NCBI GenBank assembly: GCA_965240325.2
Contig: OZ251246.1
Coordinates: 558,001 to 622,000, forward strand
From: Rebecca billardiae RCC1528
Taxonomy: Eukaryota > Haptophyta
Reading direction: 5' to 3'
Length of the DNA stretch: 64,000 nucleotides
Shown piece by piece: positions 52,601 to 62,776 of the stretch. A program made the position numbers and the translations under genes. Within the stretch, counting starts at the first letter, position 1. Every line of letters begins with the position of its first letter. Under the pieces are notes generated by a model. The model made no database searches and was not told where the DNA came from. It saw only the letters and a program-made list of their open reading frames with translations.

Positions 52601-55378
52601 CACGCTCGGGCTGACGCAGGTGCCGGTCAACTACGGCGAGATCGTCGTGTTCCTCGTCCTCATGGTGCTCAACCTCACCATCTGTGCGCGCCGGCCGCGC
52701 GCCGCGCGCGCGCCGCGCGCCGCGCGCTCGCGCTCACGCACGCCCGGTGCCCGCGCGCCGCCCGCGCCGCGCGCGCGCCGCAGACGCGTGGTGCGTCGGC
52801 CAGATCTCCACGCTGGTGATGAACCAGGACGCGGAGCTGGTGGGCAAGCGCCAGCAGATCGAGACGGTGAAGCACTTCCTCAAGCACGCGATCATCTCGA
52901 CCAAGCTCAAGGAGGACATCGAGTCCTTCTTCCGCGCGCACGTCACCGAGTCGTCCGGCTCGTCGGTCAAGACGGACGAGATGTTCTCCGCGATGCCGGT
53001 GGCGCTGCAGATCGACGTGTCGGTGTACATGTACCGCGCGATCGTGGGCCAGGCGTCGCTGCTCGAGAACACCTCGAACGGCTTCCTCAACCGCCTCGCC
53101 GCGACGCTCCGCGAGCGGATCCTCGAGGAGGAGGCGTTCCTCTTCCGCGCGGGCGAGGCGAGCAAGGAGCTGTGCATCGTGTGGACGGGCTCGCTCGAGC
53201 TCACGAACGAGGCGGAGGTGGCGGACGCCGAGCCCGAGCCCGCAGGCAACGCCGGCCCCGGCGACACGGTCGGCGAGGTGCCGTTCGTCTTCGGCATCCG
53301 CCATTTCCAGAACGCGCGCGCCGCGGCCGGCATGGAGTCCAAGGTGATCGTTGTGCAGCGGCCGGACTATGTCGAGCTGCTCAAGGCCTTCCCCGATGAC
53401 GAGGACAACATCATGGACAACGCGATCCGCCAGTATGACGGTGCGCGCCCGCCCGCCCGCGCGCCGCGCGAGCACACGCTCCGCGGCCCTCGCCACGACC
53501 GTCACCGCGAGCCGGCCGTCGGACGCGCCGCGAGCGCGCGCGCATGCGCTCACATGCGCGCGCCGCGCCGCGCCGGGTGCCGCGCGGGATGCAGGCGCGA
53601 TGACGGCTCGCTCGGGCCGCTCGAAGACGTCCGCGCACTCGAGCAAGTACTCGGCCGCGCGCTCGTCGGCCAAGTCCTCGACGACGATGAGCAACTCGAT
53701 CACCGACGCGTCCTCGGACGCGTCCTCGCACCTCGACAACGTGCGCCTGATGATCAGGGACATCAAGCGCAAGCGCGAGGACCTGATGCTCACCAAGCTG
53801 TGCGCGGCGTGCGCGAACGGCGAGCTGGACAAGGCGCGGCGCATCATCTCGGCGAGCGGCGTGAGCGTCAACCACGCCAACGTCAACGGCCGCCGCCCGC
53901 TGCACCTCGCCGCGTGCTTCGGCCACCTCGGCGTGATCCAGTTCCTGCTCGGCCACCGCGCGGACGTGAACGTGGCCGACCGGTACGGCGGCACGCCGCT
54001 CGAGGAGGCGCTGCGCGAGAAGCACGACGCGGCAGCCAGGCTGCTCGAGGCCAACGGCGCGAAGCGCCTGATGAAGGACCCGGTCGAGAAGCTGTGCGCG
54101 GCCGCGTGCAAGGCGGAGGGGCTCGAGACGCTGCGCTACATCCTGCGGTACGACACGGTGGGCGAGGTGACCTGCCGCGACGCGAACAAGCGCACGCCGC
54201 TGCACGTGGCCGCGGCGGAGGGCCACATCGAGAACGTCAAGCTGCTGCTCGAGCTGCACGCCGACATCAACGCGGTCGACCGGTACGGCGTGACGCCGCT
54301 GCAGGACGCGGTGCACGCCAAGCACGAGGACGTGTGCGACCTGCTGCTCGCGCGCAACGCCAACCTCGGCGCCACGTTCGACAGCGCCGCGTACATGTGC
54401 ACGGCGGGCGCGGCGGGCGACGTGGCGCAGCTCGAGCGGCTCGTCAAGTACCGGTGCAACGTCAACATCCAGGACCACCAGGGCCGGACGGCGCTGCACC
54501 TCGCCTCGGCGAACGGGCACGTGGGCGCGTGCCACTTCCTGCTCGACTGCGAGGGCATCGACCCGAACGTCGAGGACTTCTACGGCAACACCTCGCTCGA
54601 CGACACGGAGCGCGAGGAGTCGAACGAGGTGCAGCTCACGCGCATGCTGCTCAACCTGCGCGGCGCCAAGAACGGCTCGCACGAGCGCGCGGTCCGCAAC
54701 CTGTCCGAGCACGCGGCCAAGAAGCGCGCGGCGGACCTGGCGACGGTGCAGCAGCGCGAGCAGGTGTGCGGCATCGCGGTGGTGCTGGCCAAGTGGGTGC
54801 GCGAGCAGCGCAAGGTGGCGTACAGGTTCAAGAAGCGGGTGGACGAGATCACCAAGCTCGAGAACGAGGAGGGCCCCGACGCGGTCAAGCAGACCCAGGC
54901 GCGCTTCTGGGTCGAGGTCAAGAAGTACGCGGCGCGCAATGCCCTGCGCATCGAGTACTTCAAGAATGACATCACGCACGGCCTCGACACGACGGCGAGA
55001 TCAGCGGACGACCTCGACATCATCCCGCTCAAGGAGATGCGCGGCAGGGTGCGTGCCCGGCGTCCGACCGCGCGGGCGGCCGCTCCCCCCGGCGCGCGCG
55101 CGAACGGTGCTGCCGGCCACCATGCCCGAGCGCGCCACTCATCTGCGACCGCCCCGGCGCACCGCCCTCCCCTATGTCCACAGGCCAATGACCTGGTCAC
55201 GATGCAGGAGTCGGTGGCATTGACGTTCTCGCGGCTCGGCGAGGTCGACTTCTCGTCCGTCAAGAAGACGGGCCTCTCGGCCGAGGAGATTATTATCCTC
55301 AAGTCGGGCATCTCGCCGGAAGAGCTCGAGGCGATGGGCGCACACTCGGGATCTGATACTGACGGTGCCGCTCAGTGA
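46670..55378 (+). CDS. Tandem double six-TM channel with two CNBD-like and two ankyrin blocks, five exons
   Basis: Exons 46670-46993, 47130-52683, 52784-53440, 53595-55048 and 55184-55378 give ~2,727 residues; all splice phases agree. Module 1: S1-S6 at residues ~66-310 (S4 LVRLLRVYDLTI, pore AMGYAGVM at ~280), a CNBD-like fold at ~387-518 (GEGQLVGETAFFLG) and ankyrin repeats at ~565-845. A linker of ~850 residues has an acidic and Ala-Lys helix (~960-1000) and an EF-hand-like loop DRNRRGAIKLSD (~1367). Module 2: S1-S6 at ~1722-1970 (S4 LRLMRLMNLRHAWRVHK, pore ITTLGLTQVPVNYG at ~1932; S6 rebuilt by splicing as LNLTIYAWCVGQIS), a CNBD-like fold (~2040-2175), ankyrins (~2249-2528) and an acidic tail. 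Each half resembles plant AKT/SKOR-type channels, but neither has GYG. It probably conducts cations in a membrane; two chains would form one four-domain pore. The start is the ATG before the first conserved helix; an in-frame ATG at 46490 is possible. Confidence 0.88.
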
Positions 55379-55778
55379 GCTCGGAGCCCACTGAGGCCCG
55401 CCGTCAGCCCAGCGAGCCTGTCTGAGGCGACCATGGCCCCGCACGCGAGTCGGGCCATCTGCTGACCGTGGCTGTGTAGTACCGTGTACTGTTTCAGTCT
55501 GTTCGCGGCTGTCGGTGCCACCCGACTTTATTCCCCATCACTCATCAGTATATTATTCGGGACAGTCACACAATTGAAAGGGGGGCGCGGAGCTGTGTCT
55601 GACCAGGGCTTTGTCACGAATTAAATAAAATTGTTTTTTTAAAAAAGCTGTGTTCACCAGAATGAGAATTAGTGTAGTAGCTTTGTAATAGGCAGGTGCC
55701 AGCCGGTTTGCTTCTACATAGTAGTACATTCCTTACTTAATACTTCATCCCGTCATCCTGTCGCCCGTGTCGGCGGAC

Positions 55779-56029
55779 GCTGTCGCATCGGCGCCCAGTC
55801 GGCGAGTTCGGACGACGACGTTTTGTGGACGACGGTGGGGCGAGGACGACGGGCGCTGGCGCGCCGCGAGGCGGCCGCAGCCCTCATCCAGGCCTCGCAG
55901 GCGGCCGGCTGAACGAATTTTTCCGGCGGCGCTACCATCGGCGACGGCTTCATGGGCGGTGACAGTTGGCGGGCGTCAATCTCGCCTGCCTGCCGCTGTG
56001 TGCGTTCTTATTCTTAGCAGTAAACTGTA
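55779..56029 (+). repeat. R1 repeat, longest copy
   Basis: About 250 bp, nearly identical in its 5' two-thirds to 20285-20513 and carrying the full family 3' end (CTTATTCTTAGCAGTAAACT). Confidence 0.85.
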
Positions 56030-56862
56030 CTCGCCCGTACGTACTCGGTACTCATCATCTGATGAAAAAAAGGCATGGGGGTACGTTTTTGCTACGACTG
56101 CTATTCTTGCACGTTGATGGTCGATCATCATGATACGCGATGCTGCTGGCATATTCATCATATCTGTCCGTTTTCATCTCGGTGATACGCGCGTATCACA
56201 TATCTTGCTTTAAAGCTTACTAAGCTAGAAACGGAAGTTCGGCTAACTACAGTAAGTCGGCGCCGCCGTTAGTCGCGCCCTCGGAAGTGCAGCGGATCTT
56301 CATCTCCGTGCCACCGTCCCTTCGCCAAGTGAGTGACCGAGGAAGAGGCGAGGAGCTCCCACGGCGCTGGCGCAGAACATGCCGCGACAGCAAGGGACAC
56401 AGTCACAGACAGACTCACACCGTCACACATCACTCACTCATGGCGCGTGCGCTGACAGAACCGCCGCCGCGCGGACCGGACCATAAGCTACTCGTCAGGC
56501 GGCACTGATCGGCCGCCCTCGTGCAAGGCACGGCGGACGTCACGGCAGGAACGCCATCGGGACGGCCGTGTGACCCCTTGTGGCTTATATTGTTTCGGCC
56601 GACAGATATATATATCATGATATAGTGGCCGGCCGTTTAATAACTCAGATCGATATCATATATATATATATGACCGCGTTCCGCGGTCCTTTTCCGTAGA
56701 ACGAACGTAGTTCGGGGCCCGCGGTGGCGGTGCACCCTCCGTCGCGCAGTCGTCTAACTCTATTCAATTTCACTATTGTCCGATTCGGACAGACCTGAGG
56801 CTGAGAGTGAGACCAGTAATGGCACGGTTGGCATGCCCGTACAACTACTGATGTAACGATTT

Positions 56863-56970
56863 TTTTCCGGCGGCGCTACCATCGGCGACGGCTTCATGGG
56901 CGGTGACAGCTGGCGGGCGTCAATCTCGCCTGCCTGAGCTGTGTGCGTCTCTTATTCTTAGTAAACTGTA
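56863..56970 (+). repeat. R1 repeat, 5'-truncated copy
   Basis: Starts TTTTTCCGGCGGCGCTACCA and ends CTTATTCTTAGTAAACTGTA. Confidence 0.85.
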
Positions 56971-57084
56971 GCAGTAGACTCCAGCGGCGCGCCGCCGCCT
57001 CGGCCGCGCCGGGCCGCCGGGGCGCCCGGGGCCGGGCGGGCCCAGTCGCAGCCGCCGCCGCGGCGCCGATATTGTGTACAGGCG

Positions 57085-57420
57085 GATGCGACGAGGCGTG
57101 ATCGACGCATGAGCGCGACTCCACGTGCACGCCAGGCCACGCGGAGCAGACAGCCAGGGAGCACGGTGCGGGGCCGCGGATTCGTTCGGGCCGCTGCGCC
57201 TGCTGCTGACCGCGCTGTCCCGTCACCGCGCGCCGGCAGCGGCCACGGGATAGATGATTTGCACTGGTCCGAGTAGGGTTCGACCAGCGCCTGCGCGACG
57301 GCCGACAGGCGGGCGCGAGGCGTGATCGACGCATGAGCGCAACTCTACGTGCACGCCAGGCCACGCGGAGCTGACAGCCAGGGAGCACGGTGCCGCGGTG
57401 CGAGGCGAGGCCGCGGATTC
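57085..57420. repeat. Direct repeat of ~105 bp
   Basis: The segment GAGGCGTGATCGACGCATGA through GGGAGCACGGTGC and GGCCGCGGATTCG occurs at ~57085-57185 and ~57308-57420 with few differences. Confidence 0.8.
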
Positions 57421-58336
57421 GAGCCGAGCAGCCACAGCACCGGTGCCTTCGCGCGCGCCGCGCGTGGACCGGGTGACACACCTCGGTCAGGCTCGGCACG
57501 CGTCGCAGAGGCACGGCCAGCTCTGGGAGCGTCGCGCACCACCGTCGCCCGCGCTGCTCGTCCTCCTATGTCCGTCCGTCCAGCGCTAGACAGACTTGCC
57601 GGCGCGGGCTGATGACCCAGCCATTTCAACTTTCATGCAAGCATGCCGCTCTGCGCATCGATGGGACACGCGTGCGGAGGCGCGTGGCGGCGCACTCGAG
57701 GTGAGCAGGGCGCGAGGGGAAGACTGACGTCCGCGGGACCCCGCCACCACTGCCCGCTGCCCAGGCGCCGTGTGTCACGGCAGCGTACAGACAGTACCGT
57801 CGCCTGCTCGGTTAGTCCGTCTTCCGTGGGAGACCCCGGGAAGGCATGACGAGGGGGGCGCGTGGTGAAGTCGGAGACTCAGATGTCGATCAGTCCGCCA
57901 TCAGGCGCCGCTGCCCCCGTGCTTGCGAGAGCCCGAAAGGGCGGCTCGGGCCTGCCGCGGCCGGTCGCGGGCGGCACGCGCGGTGCACGATTCCGCGCGC
58001 AGGCATCGATGATCGATCGATAGGGCGGCGGGGGCGCGCGGAGTTCAGAGTGAGCGGGGCACGAACGCGATGTCGACGGCCGTCGGGGCCCACCACAGCC
58101 GCGCGCTCCAGACGCCACTCGCCGCGCGCACCTCGTGAGACGTGCTCGGCATCATGTCCACGTGAGCGGCAAAAAAGTGGCCTCGAGCCTGCTCAGGCCT
58201 GCTCTTAAAGTGCGCACAACTGGCTCGCCAGAGGGCAAAAGGCCAATAGCTACTCCCAATTCCCGAAGGCTGATGATGAATACGCACACGTGCGCCTGAT
58301 GAATATCGATGATATTTTGCTCGACCCCGTAGCAGT

Positions 58337-58595
58337 CCATGAACCATATATATATTATAATGTATGAAAACGAAGCGGTGCAAATGTTGTTCTCCAGTAG
58401 TGGATACGACCCCGACGAAGCGATTTTATGCCTGCGTGAACCATACAGCATATATGGTTCATAATGTATGAAAACGAAGCGGTGCAAATGATGTTCTCCA
58501 GTAGTGGATACGACTCCGACGAAGCGATTTTATGCCTGCGTGAACCATACAGCATATGAATCAGTAGTGAATACGACCCCGACGAAGCCAATATA
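58337..58595. repeat. Tandem repeat, ~110-bp unit, about 2.4 copies
   Basis: The unit contains ATAATGTATGAAAACGAAGC, TTCTCCAGTAGTGGATACGA and CGAAGCGATTTTATGCCTGC. The third copy is incomplete. Confidence 0.9.
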
Positions 58596-58728
58596 TATCG
58601 GTTGGTTACTTCGCTGATCCCGTAAGGACGTGCGAAAATAGCCTCAAAGAAGCTGACGCTTGTATTGGACTTGTAACCGTCCTACTTCACACAGAAGTGA
58701 ACTCTCACGCCCGGCCGTCCACGATTGA

Positions 58729-58927
58729 TTAGGGGAATGTTGTGGGCGCGGTTTTTTTCTCCGTGATGCACCTGTAGAGAGGGTCTCAAAATTCGAAACT
58801 CGGTCTCCGCCAGCCCTAAAATCGGCCCCCGCGTCCCTTTTTCTTGATCAAAGATCTTTTTGAAACGTGGTTCGGGCCCACTGGTGCGGGCTCCACGCTG
58901 CGCGCTCCGCCCTGCACCGCGGGCCAT
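58729..58927 (-). repeat. R2 dispersed repeat, reverse copy, next to TA run
   Basis: Reverse complement of 63321-63546 (blocks CCCGAACCACGTTTCAAAAA, GATCTTTGATCAAGAAAAA, GGCGGAGACCGAGTTTCGA). Its GC-rich end abuts a TA-rich tract at 58928-58960. Confidence 0.8.
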
Positions 58928-59303
58928 AACTATATATATATAGTTATATACATATATATACGCACATAAATAAGTCTTTCGCCTTCTTCAAAACTCTATC
59001 TGGCCAAGTAACTCTGACGACGAGATTCGCGATCGTGCGGGCGCCGCCGGGGGCGCTGGGGGGCAGTCAAGGTTATGAGCTGCTCAGGCCTCAGCCGGTC
59101 CGATCACTGAATGCGACCGCGGGCTCACTAGTCACTGAGTCACTGACTACTGTGACTCACTCACTCACGCCGGGATTCAGTCGGATGCCGCCTGGCGCTG
59201 TGCTGAGCAGCAGTATTCTGATTCGATTGGGCACGCGCCGGTCCGCGCCTGTGTCACTGTCACGGAACTGTGGATGATGTGCCGATGATGACCTGCATCA
59301 TAT

Positions 59304-60305
59304 TCACACAGTCAGCTCAGCGTGCGCGCGGCGGGCACGCTGCAGAAGGCTCCCGCGAGGCATGGCTCCGCGGCCATCGTCGTCGCTGCCAGCGCCGACG
59401 AGCTCGCGCTCAGCGAACTCAACGACGTCGCGGATGGTCATCGCCCCCGAGCCCGCCGAGGTCAGGTCGAGCTGCGTACGAAGGGCTGCTACCATCTCTG
59501 CAAGGGTCTTGTCTGCCCCGGAATTGCGCGTGCCTGCAGCCGCCGCGGGTGTGGTGGTCGGCTGCGCTGCACGCTGCGTGCGCGCGCCGCCGGCATGGGC
59601 TGAAGCTCCGGCACGCGAGGCGGCGGCGCGCTGGCTGGTGCTGCGCGCGCCTGTGGGCGCTGGTGCTGAGCCGTCGGCCGCTGGGGCTGCGCCCCTTGCT
59701 CGCTTCGCAGGGGGAGCCCGAGCGGGCTGGACGCGCAAGCGCATAGAGGGCGGCGCTGACGGTGCAGCCGCCGGCGCCGGAGGGCGTGCCCGCTTGCGCG
59801 ACGCGGGCGCAGGGCTCGAGGGCGAGGACGCCGGTGGGGTCCGCAGCACGCTCAGGCGCCTCGGCGTGGGCTTCGCGCTCGCCCCCTTGCCCTTCGCACG
59901 CGCCGGCGTCGTCGGCTTGGTGGGCGTCTGCAGCGGTGGCACCTTGCTGCCGCCATCGTCGAGCACCGAGAGATTGTTGTGGGTCGTCTTCGAGCCGTTC
60001 GGCGTGCAGTACGTGCCGAAGCGGGCGTGAAAGGAGGCGAACGCAATCAGGCTGGTCAATGGGCGGCGACACGCGTCTTTCTTCGGGCCCTCGCGCGGCC
60101 AGAGCGGCTCCCCGTCCCAGAGGAATTCGCGCGAGCCAGTCGCGCGCTCGAGGGCCTGCCCTTGCGTGTCGCGTAGCAGCATCTTGCCGGTGGTCGGATC
60201 CTTGTGGCAGACCTCGATCTCGTCCCGCGCGACGGACGGCACTCTCGAGACGATCTTGCCCGACTTTAGCCCGAAGATCCGCTTGTCCAGCTCCGCGTAC
60301 CCCAT
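59304..60305 (-). CDS. Hypothetical nuclear-type protein
   Basis: Minus-strand single-exon frame of 333 residues from the ATG at 60305 (MGYAELDKRIFGLKSGKIVS); the frame remains open to 60410. The N-terminal ~110 residues look folded (REFLWDGEPLWPREGPKKDA, SLIAFASFHARFGTYC). The middle is a long basic Pro/Ala/Arg-rich disordered stretch with bipartite nuclear signals (RKRARPPAP, AKRARG). The C-terminus is helical (LAEMVAALRTQLDLT, IRDVVEFAERELVG). A further 5' exon is plausible: the minus strand at ~60597-60430 reads EEDWDGIGGTVAQITWDSSV before a TAG and is flanked by AG. I do not recognise the family. Confidence 0.5.
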   Translation of the reverse strand: MGYAELDKRIFGLKSGKIVSRVPSVARDEIEVCHKDPTTGKMLLRDTQGQALERATGSREFLWDGEPLWPREGPKKDACRRPLTSLIAFASFHARFGTYCTPNGSKTTHNNLSVLDDGGSKVPPLQTPTKPTTPARAKGKGASAKPTPRRLSVLRTPPASSPSSPAPASRKRARPPAPAAAPSAPPSMRLRVQPARAPPAKRARGAAPAADGSAPAPTGARSTSQRAAASRAGASAHAGGARTQRAAQPTTTPAAAAGTRNSGADKTLAEMVAALRTQLDLTSAGSGAMTIRDVVEFAERELVGAGSDDDGRGAMPRGSLLQRARRAHAELTV

Positions 60306-61026
60306 CTCCTCGGCAGTCTTCGCGGTCTCGCCCAGGAGTTGTGTTGACGTGCGACTCTCGCACGCGGTTGCCGGCGAACAGTAATCCGTTTCATCCGTTT
60401 CAGGTGCCAATCGCCCAATCTAAAATCTCGCAGGCGTGATGGAGATGACTGAAGAGTCCCAGGTGATCTGTGCGACAGTGCCGCCGATACCGTCCCAGTC
60501 CTCCTCGGCGGAGCGGCCGAGCGCCTCGTACACCACCTTGATCGCGCAGCGCCTGCCCGACTCACCTGAGCGCCACTCGCGGTGCTTGGCATTCTAGCTC
60601 GCCTCGCGGTTCGCTACGCGCGTTCGCACGAGCGGCGCGTCCGGGGCTGGTGGGCCGGGCATGTCCGATGTCGAGCTGTCGCGCGACACAGACACAGTGG
60701 CCAGTGGGACCGATCGAGTGCAGCCGCCTTCGCAGCACGCTTCTCGCCACAAGCAGCGTTGCGCACCGGCCTCCATTTTTCAGTCCTTGTCAGAGTCCTC
60801 GGAGTCTTCCTGGCTATCACGACGCCGACGGGCATCGCGCCCGCGCGGTTGCACGCGGCCGTGGAGGTGCACGTGGGTGCACGTGACGTACACACATCAC
60901 GTAACTACAGTCTTGAGTCTACAGTCGTACACAGTCACACAGTGTGAGTGACACACACACACACACAATGCATGATGGCACCCGCCGCCGCCCGCTACGG
61001 TTCGAGCGGCGGAATGGCCACGTGGC
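60306..61026. other. Intergenic region, possible upstream exon on the minus strand
   Basis: The protein-like minus-strand stretch at 60430-60597 (WRSGESGRRCAIKVVYEALG...) may belong to the neighbouring hypothetical gene. A (CA)n run lies at 60950-60967. Nothing else is seen. Confidence 0.35.
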
Positions 61027-61716
61027 TCATCCGTGCACGTGGTTATACGCCAGCCTTGTGTACTTGGCGGCAAGCGAGCGCGTGAACGCCTCCTTGTCCA
61101 GGTCGGAGCGAACCACCTTCCCTGGGAGGCCGAGCACGAGGGAGTTGGGCGGCACGATGAGGCCCGAGGGCACGACGCAGCCCGCGCCGACGATGGAACC
61201 GCGGCCGATGACGGCGCCGTCGAGCACAGTTGCGTTCATGCCGATCAGGCACGCGTCCTCGATCGTGCAGCCGTGCAAGACCACGCGATGGCCGACCACC
61301 ACGTCCTCGCCAATGATTGTCGCATCGGCATCGCCCAGGTGCACAACCGTGCCGTCCTGCAGGTTCGAGTTGCGGCCGAGGACGATGCGGTTGATGTCGG
61401 CGCGTAGGACCGCGCCGTACCACACCGTTGCGTTTTCGCCGATGTGCACGTCGCCCACCAGGGACACCCCCGCACACACGAGCGCCGACGGATCCACAGA
61501 TGGCACGGAAGCACAGTACCGATCGATGATGGCTCGTGGGTAGCGTGCGCGCAGTACATTGAGCCGTGTCTCGACCTCCTCGAGGTCTGCGGGCGGCCCA
61601 CTCACACGGGGACACACGTCATCGCCGACCACCGTCCGGATAGCCAGGCCACGCCCTCCGCGCGCAGACGGAGGGCGTGCTGCTTGCACGAGTCGGGATG
61701 CCAGGCGAGCCGCCAT
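61027..61716 (-). CDS. Gamma-class carbonic anhydrase (gamma-CA-like), mitochondrial
   Basis: 229-residue left-handed beta-helix protein of the family that interconverts CO2 and bicarbonate or sits on mitochondrial complex I. N-terminus MAARLASRLVQAARPPSARG is a typical mitochondrial presequence. Hexapeptide repeats run from SLVGDVHIGENATVWYGAVL through IVLGRNSNLQDGTVVHLGD, ATIIGEDVVVGHRVVLHGC, CLIGMNATVLDGAVIGRGS to GLIVPPNSLVLGLPGKVV. The three zinc-ligand histidines are present (VVHLG, VVGH, VLHGC), so metal binding is likely; the proton-shuttle loop Glu residues of the archaeal enzyme are not evident. The ATG at 61716 is chosen because it starts the presequence; an in-frame TTG further up is ignored. 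Head to head with the elongase. Confidence 0.92.
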   Translation of the reverse strand: MAARLASRLVQAARPPSARGGRGLAIRTVVGDDVCPRVSGPPADLEEVETRLNVLRARYPRAIIDRYCASVPSVDPSALVCAGVSLVGDVHIGENATVWYGAVLRADINRIVLGRNSNLQDGTVVHLGDADATIIGEDVVVGHRVVLHGCTIEDACLIGMNATVLDGAVIGRGSIVGAGCVVPSGLIVPPNSLVLGLPGKVVRSDLDKEAFTRSLAAKYTRLAYNHVHG

Positions 61717-61870
61717 CGTGCGCGAACGCCGCAGCGGAATGCACCACCGACCGAGGTTGAGGTGCGCGCGCAAGTCGTCGCAACTTGCAGCCTCACCAAG
61801 CAGGTGAGGTCGTTGTCCTCAAGTTAGGCTCCTCGTGCCACGCCGCGTTGTGGCCGCTCTCCACGGCCCA
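61717..61870. promoter_or_regulatory. Divergent promoter of carbonic anhydrase and elongase
   Basis: Only 154 bp separate the two start codons, so both genes must share regulatory DNA. No TATA-like box is evident. Confidence 0.45.
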
Positions 61871-62776
61871 ATGGCGACCAGAGCGGCTGCACACCCGCTG
61901 GATCACCTGCTGTGGGGGCAGGACTCCTTCGACGGGCCCGCTGCAGCGGGCTGGTTCCTCGAGAATGTGCACATTCCTGCGTATGGCAGCCTTGCATACT
62001 TGGCGTGCCTCGTGCTGTTGCCGCGCTTGATGGCCGACCGCAAGCCGATGAAGCTGTACACGTTCACGCTATGGTGGAACATTGCGCTCACGGTGTTCAG
62101 CATGCTGGGCGCGATCAACACGATGCCGACGCTCGTGCGCGTCCTGTCGACCCGCGGCTTCCGCTACTCGTGCTGCGCCGATGTGTTTGAGATGGTTGGC
62201 GGCGGCGGCCGGGGCGCCCCGTACGCCTGGGCCGCGCTTTTCGTGCTGTCGAAGCTGTTTGAGTACGGCGACACCGTGCTGCTTATGCTGAAGAAGAAGG
62301 AGGTCATCTTCCTGCACGGCTTCCACCACGTCTCCGTCGGCCTGATCGCGTGGTACGGCTGTGGCAAGAACGCGCCGGTCGCGATGTGGTGTGGGACGAT
62401 GAACTACACGGTGCACTCGTTCATGTACCTGTACTACTCGGCGATGGCGGCGCCGGCAGCACGCCCGCTCGCAAAGCCGTTCGCGGGGCTGATCACGCTG
62501 CTGCAGATCTCGCAGATGGTTATGGCCACCGTCATCCACCTCGCCATTGTCTACTGGCACGTCACTGGCGCCGAGGGCGCCGGCTGCTGGTGGGACCCCC
62601 CGGTGCTGCTCTGCACGCTCGGCGCATACATTGTCTACCTCGTGCTCTTCGCCAAGATCTTCGTCGAGCGCTACATGATGAAGCCGGCGGAGAAGCGCGC
62701 CACGAACGCGGCTGCCAATGGCCGGGCCAAGTCCAATGGCCACACCAAGTCCAACGGCCACTCCAAGGCGGAATGA
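61871..62776 (+). CDS. ELO-family fatty-acid elongase (3-ketoacyl-CoA synthase)
   Basis: Endoplasmic-reticulum condensing enzyme that adds two carbons from malonyl-CoA to an acyl-CoA. 301 residues with about seven hydrophobic segments. Family motifs in order: LSKLFEYGDTVLLML (K-x-x-E-x-x-D-T), the catalytic histidine box FLHGFHHVSV, the tyrosine box NYTVHSFMYLYYS, and TLLQISQMV. The C-terminus KPAEKRATNAAANGRAKSNG is lysine-rich, with a repeated SNGH(T/S)K. GFHH rather than YHH, and NYTVHSFMY, fit the saturated/monounsaturated or microalgal PUFA elongase groups; substrate cannot be set by eye. The ATG at 61871 is chosen over an in-frame GTG at 61835. Adjacent and divergent to the carbonic anhydrase. 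Confidence 0.93.
   Translation: MATRAAAHPLDHLLWGQDSFDGPAAAGWFLENVHIPAYGSLAYLACLVLLPRLMADRKPMKLYTFTLWWNIALTVFSMLGAINTMPTLVRVLSTRGFRYSCCADVFEMVGGGGRGAPYAWAALFVLSKLFEYGDTVLLMLKKKEVIFLHGFHHVSVGLIAWYGCGKNAPVAMWCGTMNYTVHSFMYLYYSAMAAPAARPLAKPFAGLITLLQISQMVMATVIHLAIVYWHVTGAEGAGCWWDPPVLLCTLGAYIVYLVLFAKIFVERYMMKPAEKRATNAAANGRAKSNGHTKSNGHSKAE

Larger units (their letters stand above)
55379..59303. other. Gene-poor region with repeats
   Basis: An AT-rich island (55615-55655) ~240 bp past the channel stop is a candidate 3' end region. Two R1 copies, one ~105-bp direct repeat, one ~110-bp tandem repeat and one R2 copy are listed separately. Open frames at 57.3-58.2 kb are antisense/GC artefacts without features. 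Confidence 0.5.

Noticed and set aside
58682-58927. 81-codon frame with a peptide also seen in part at 63.3 kb
   Set aside because: The similarity is that of the R2 nucleotide repeat; the second copy is frameshifted relative to it, so a conserved protein is not supported.
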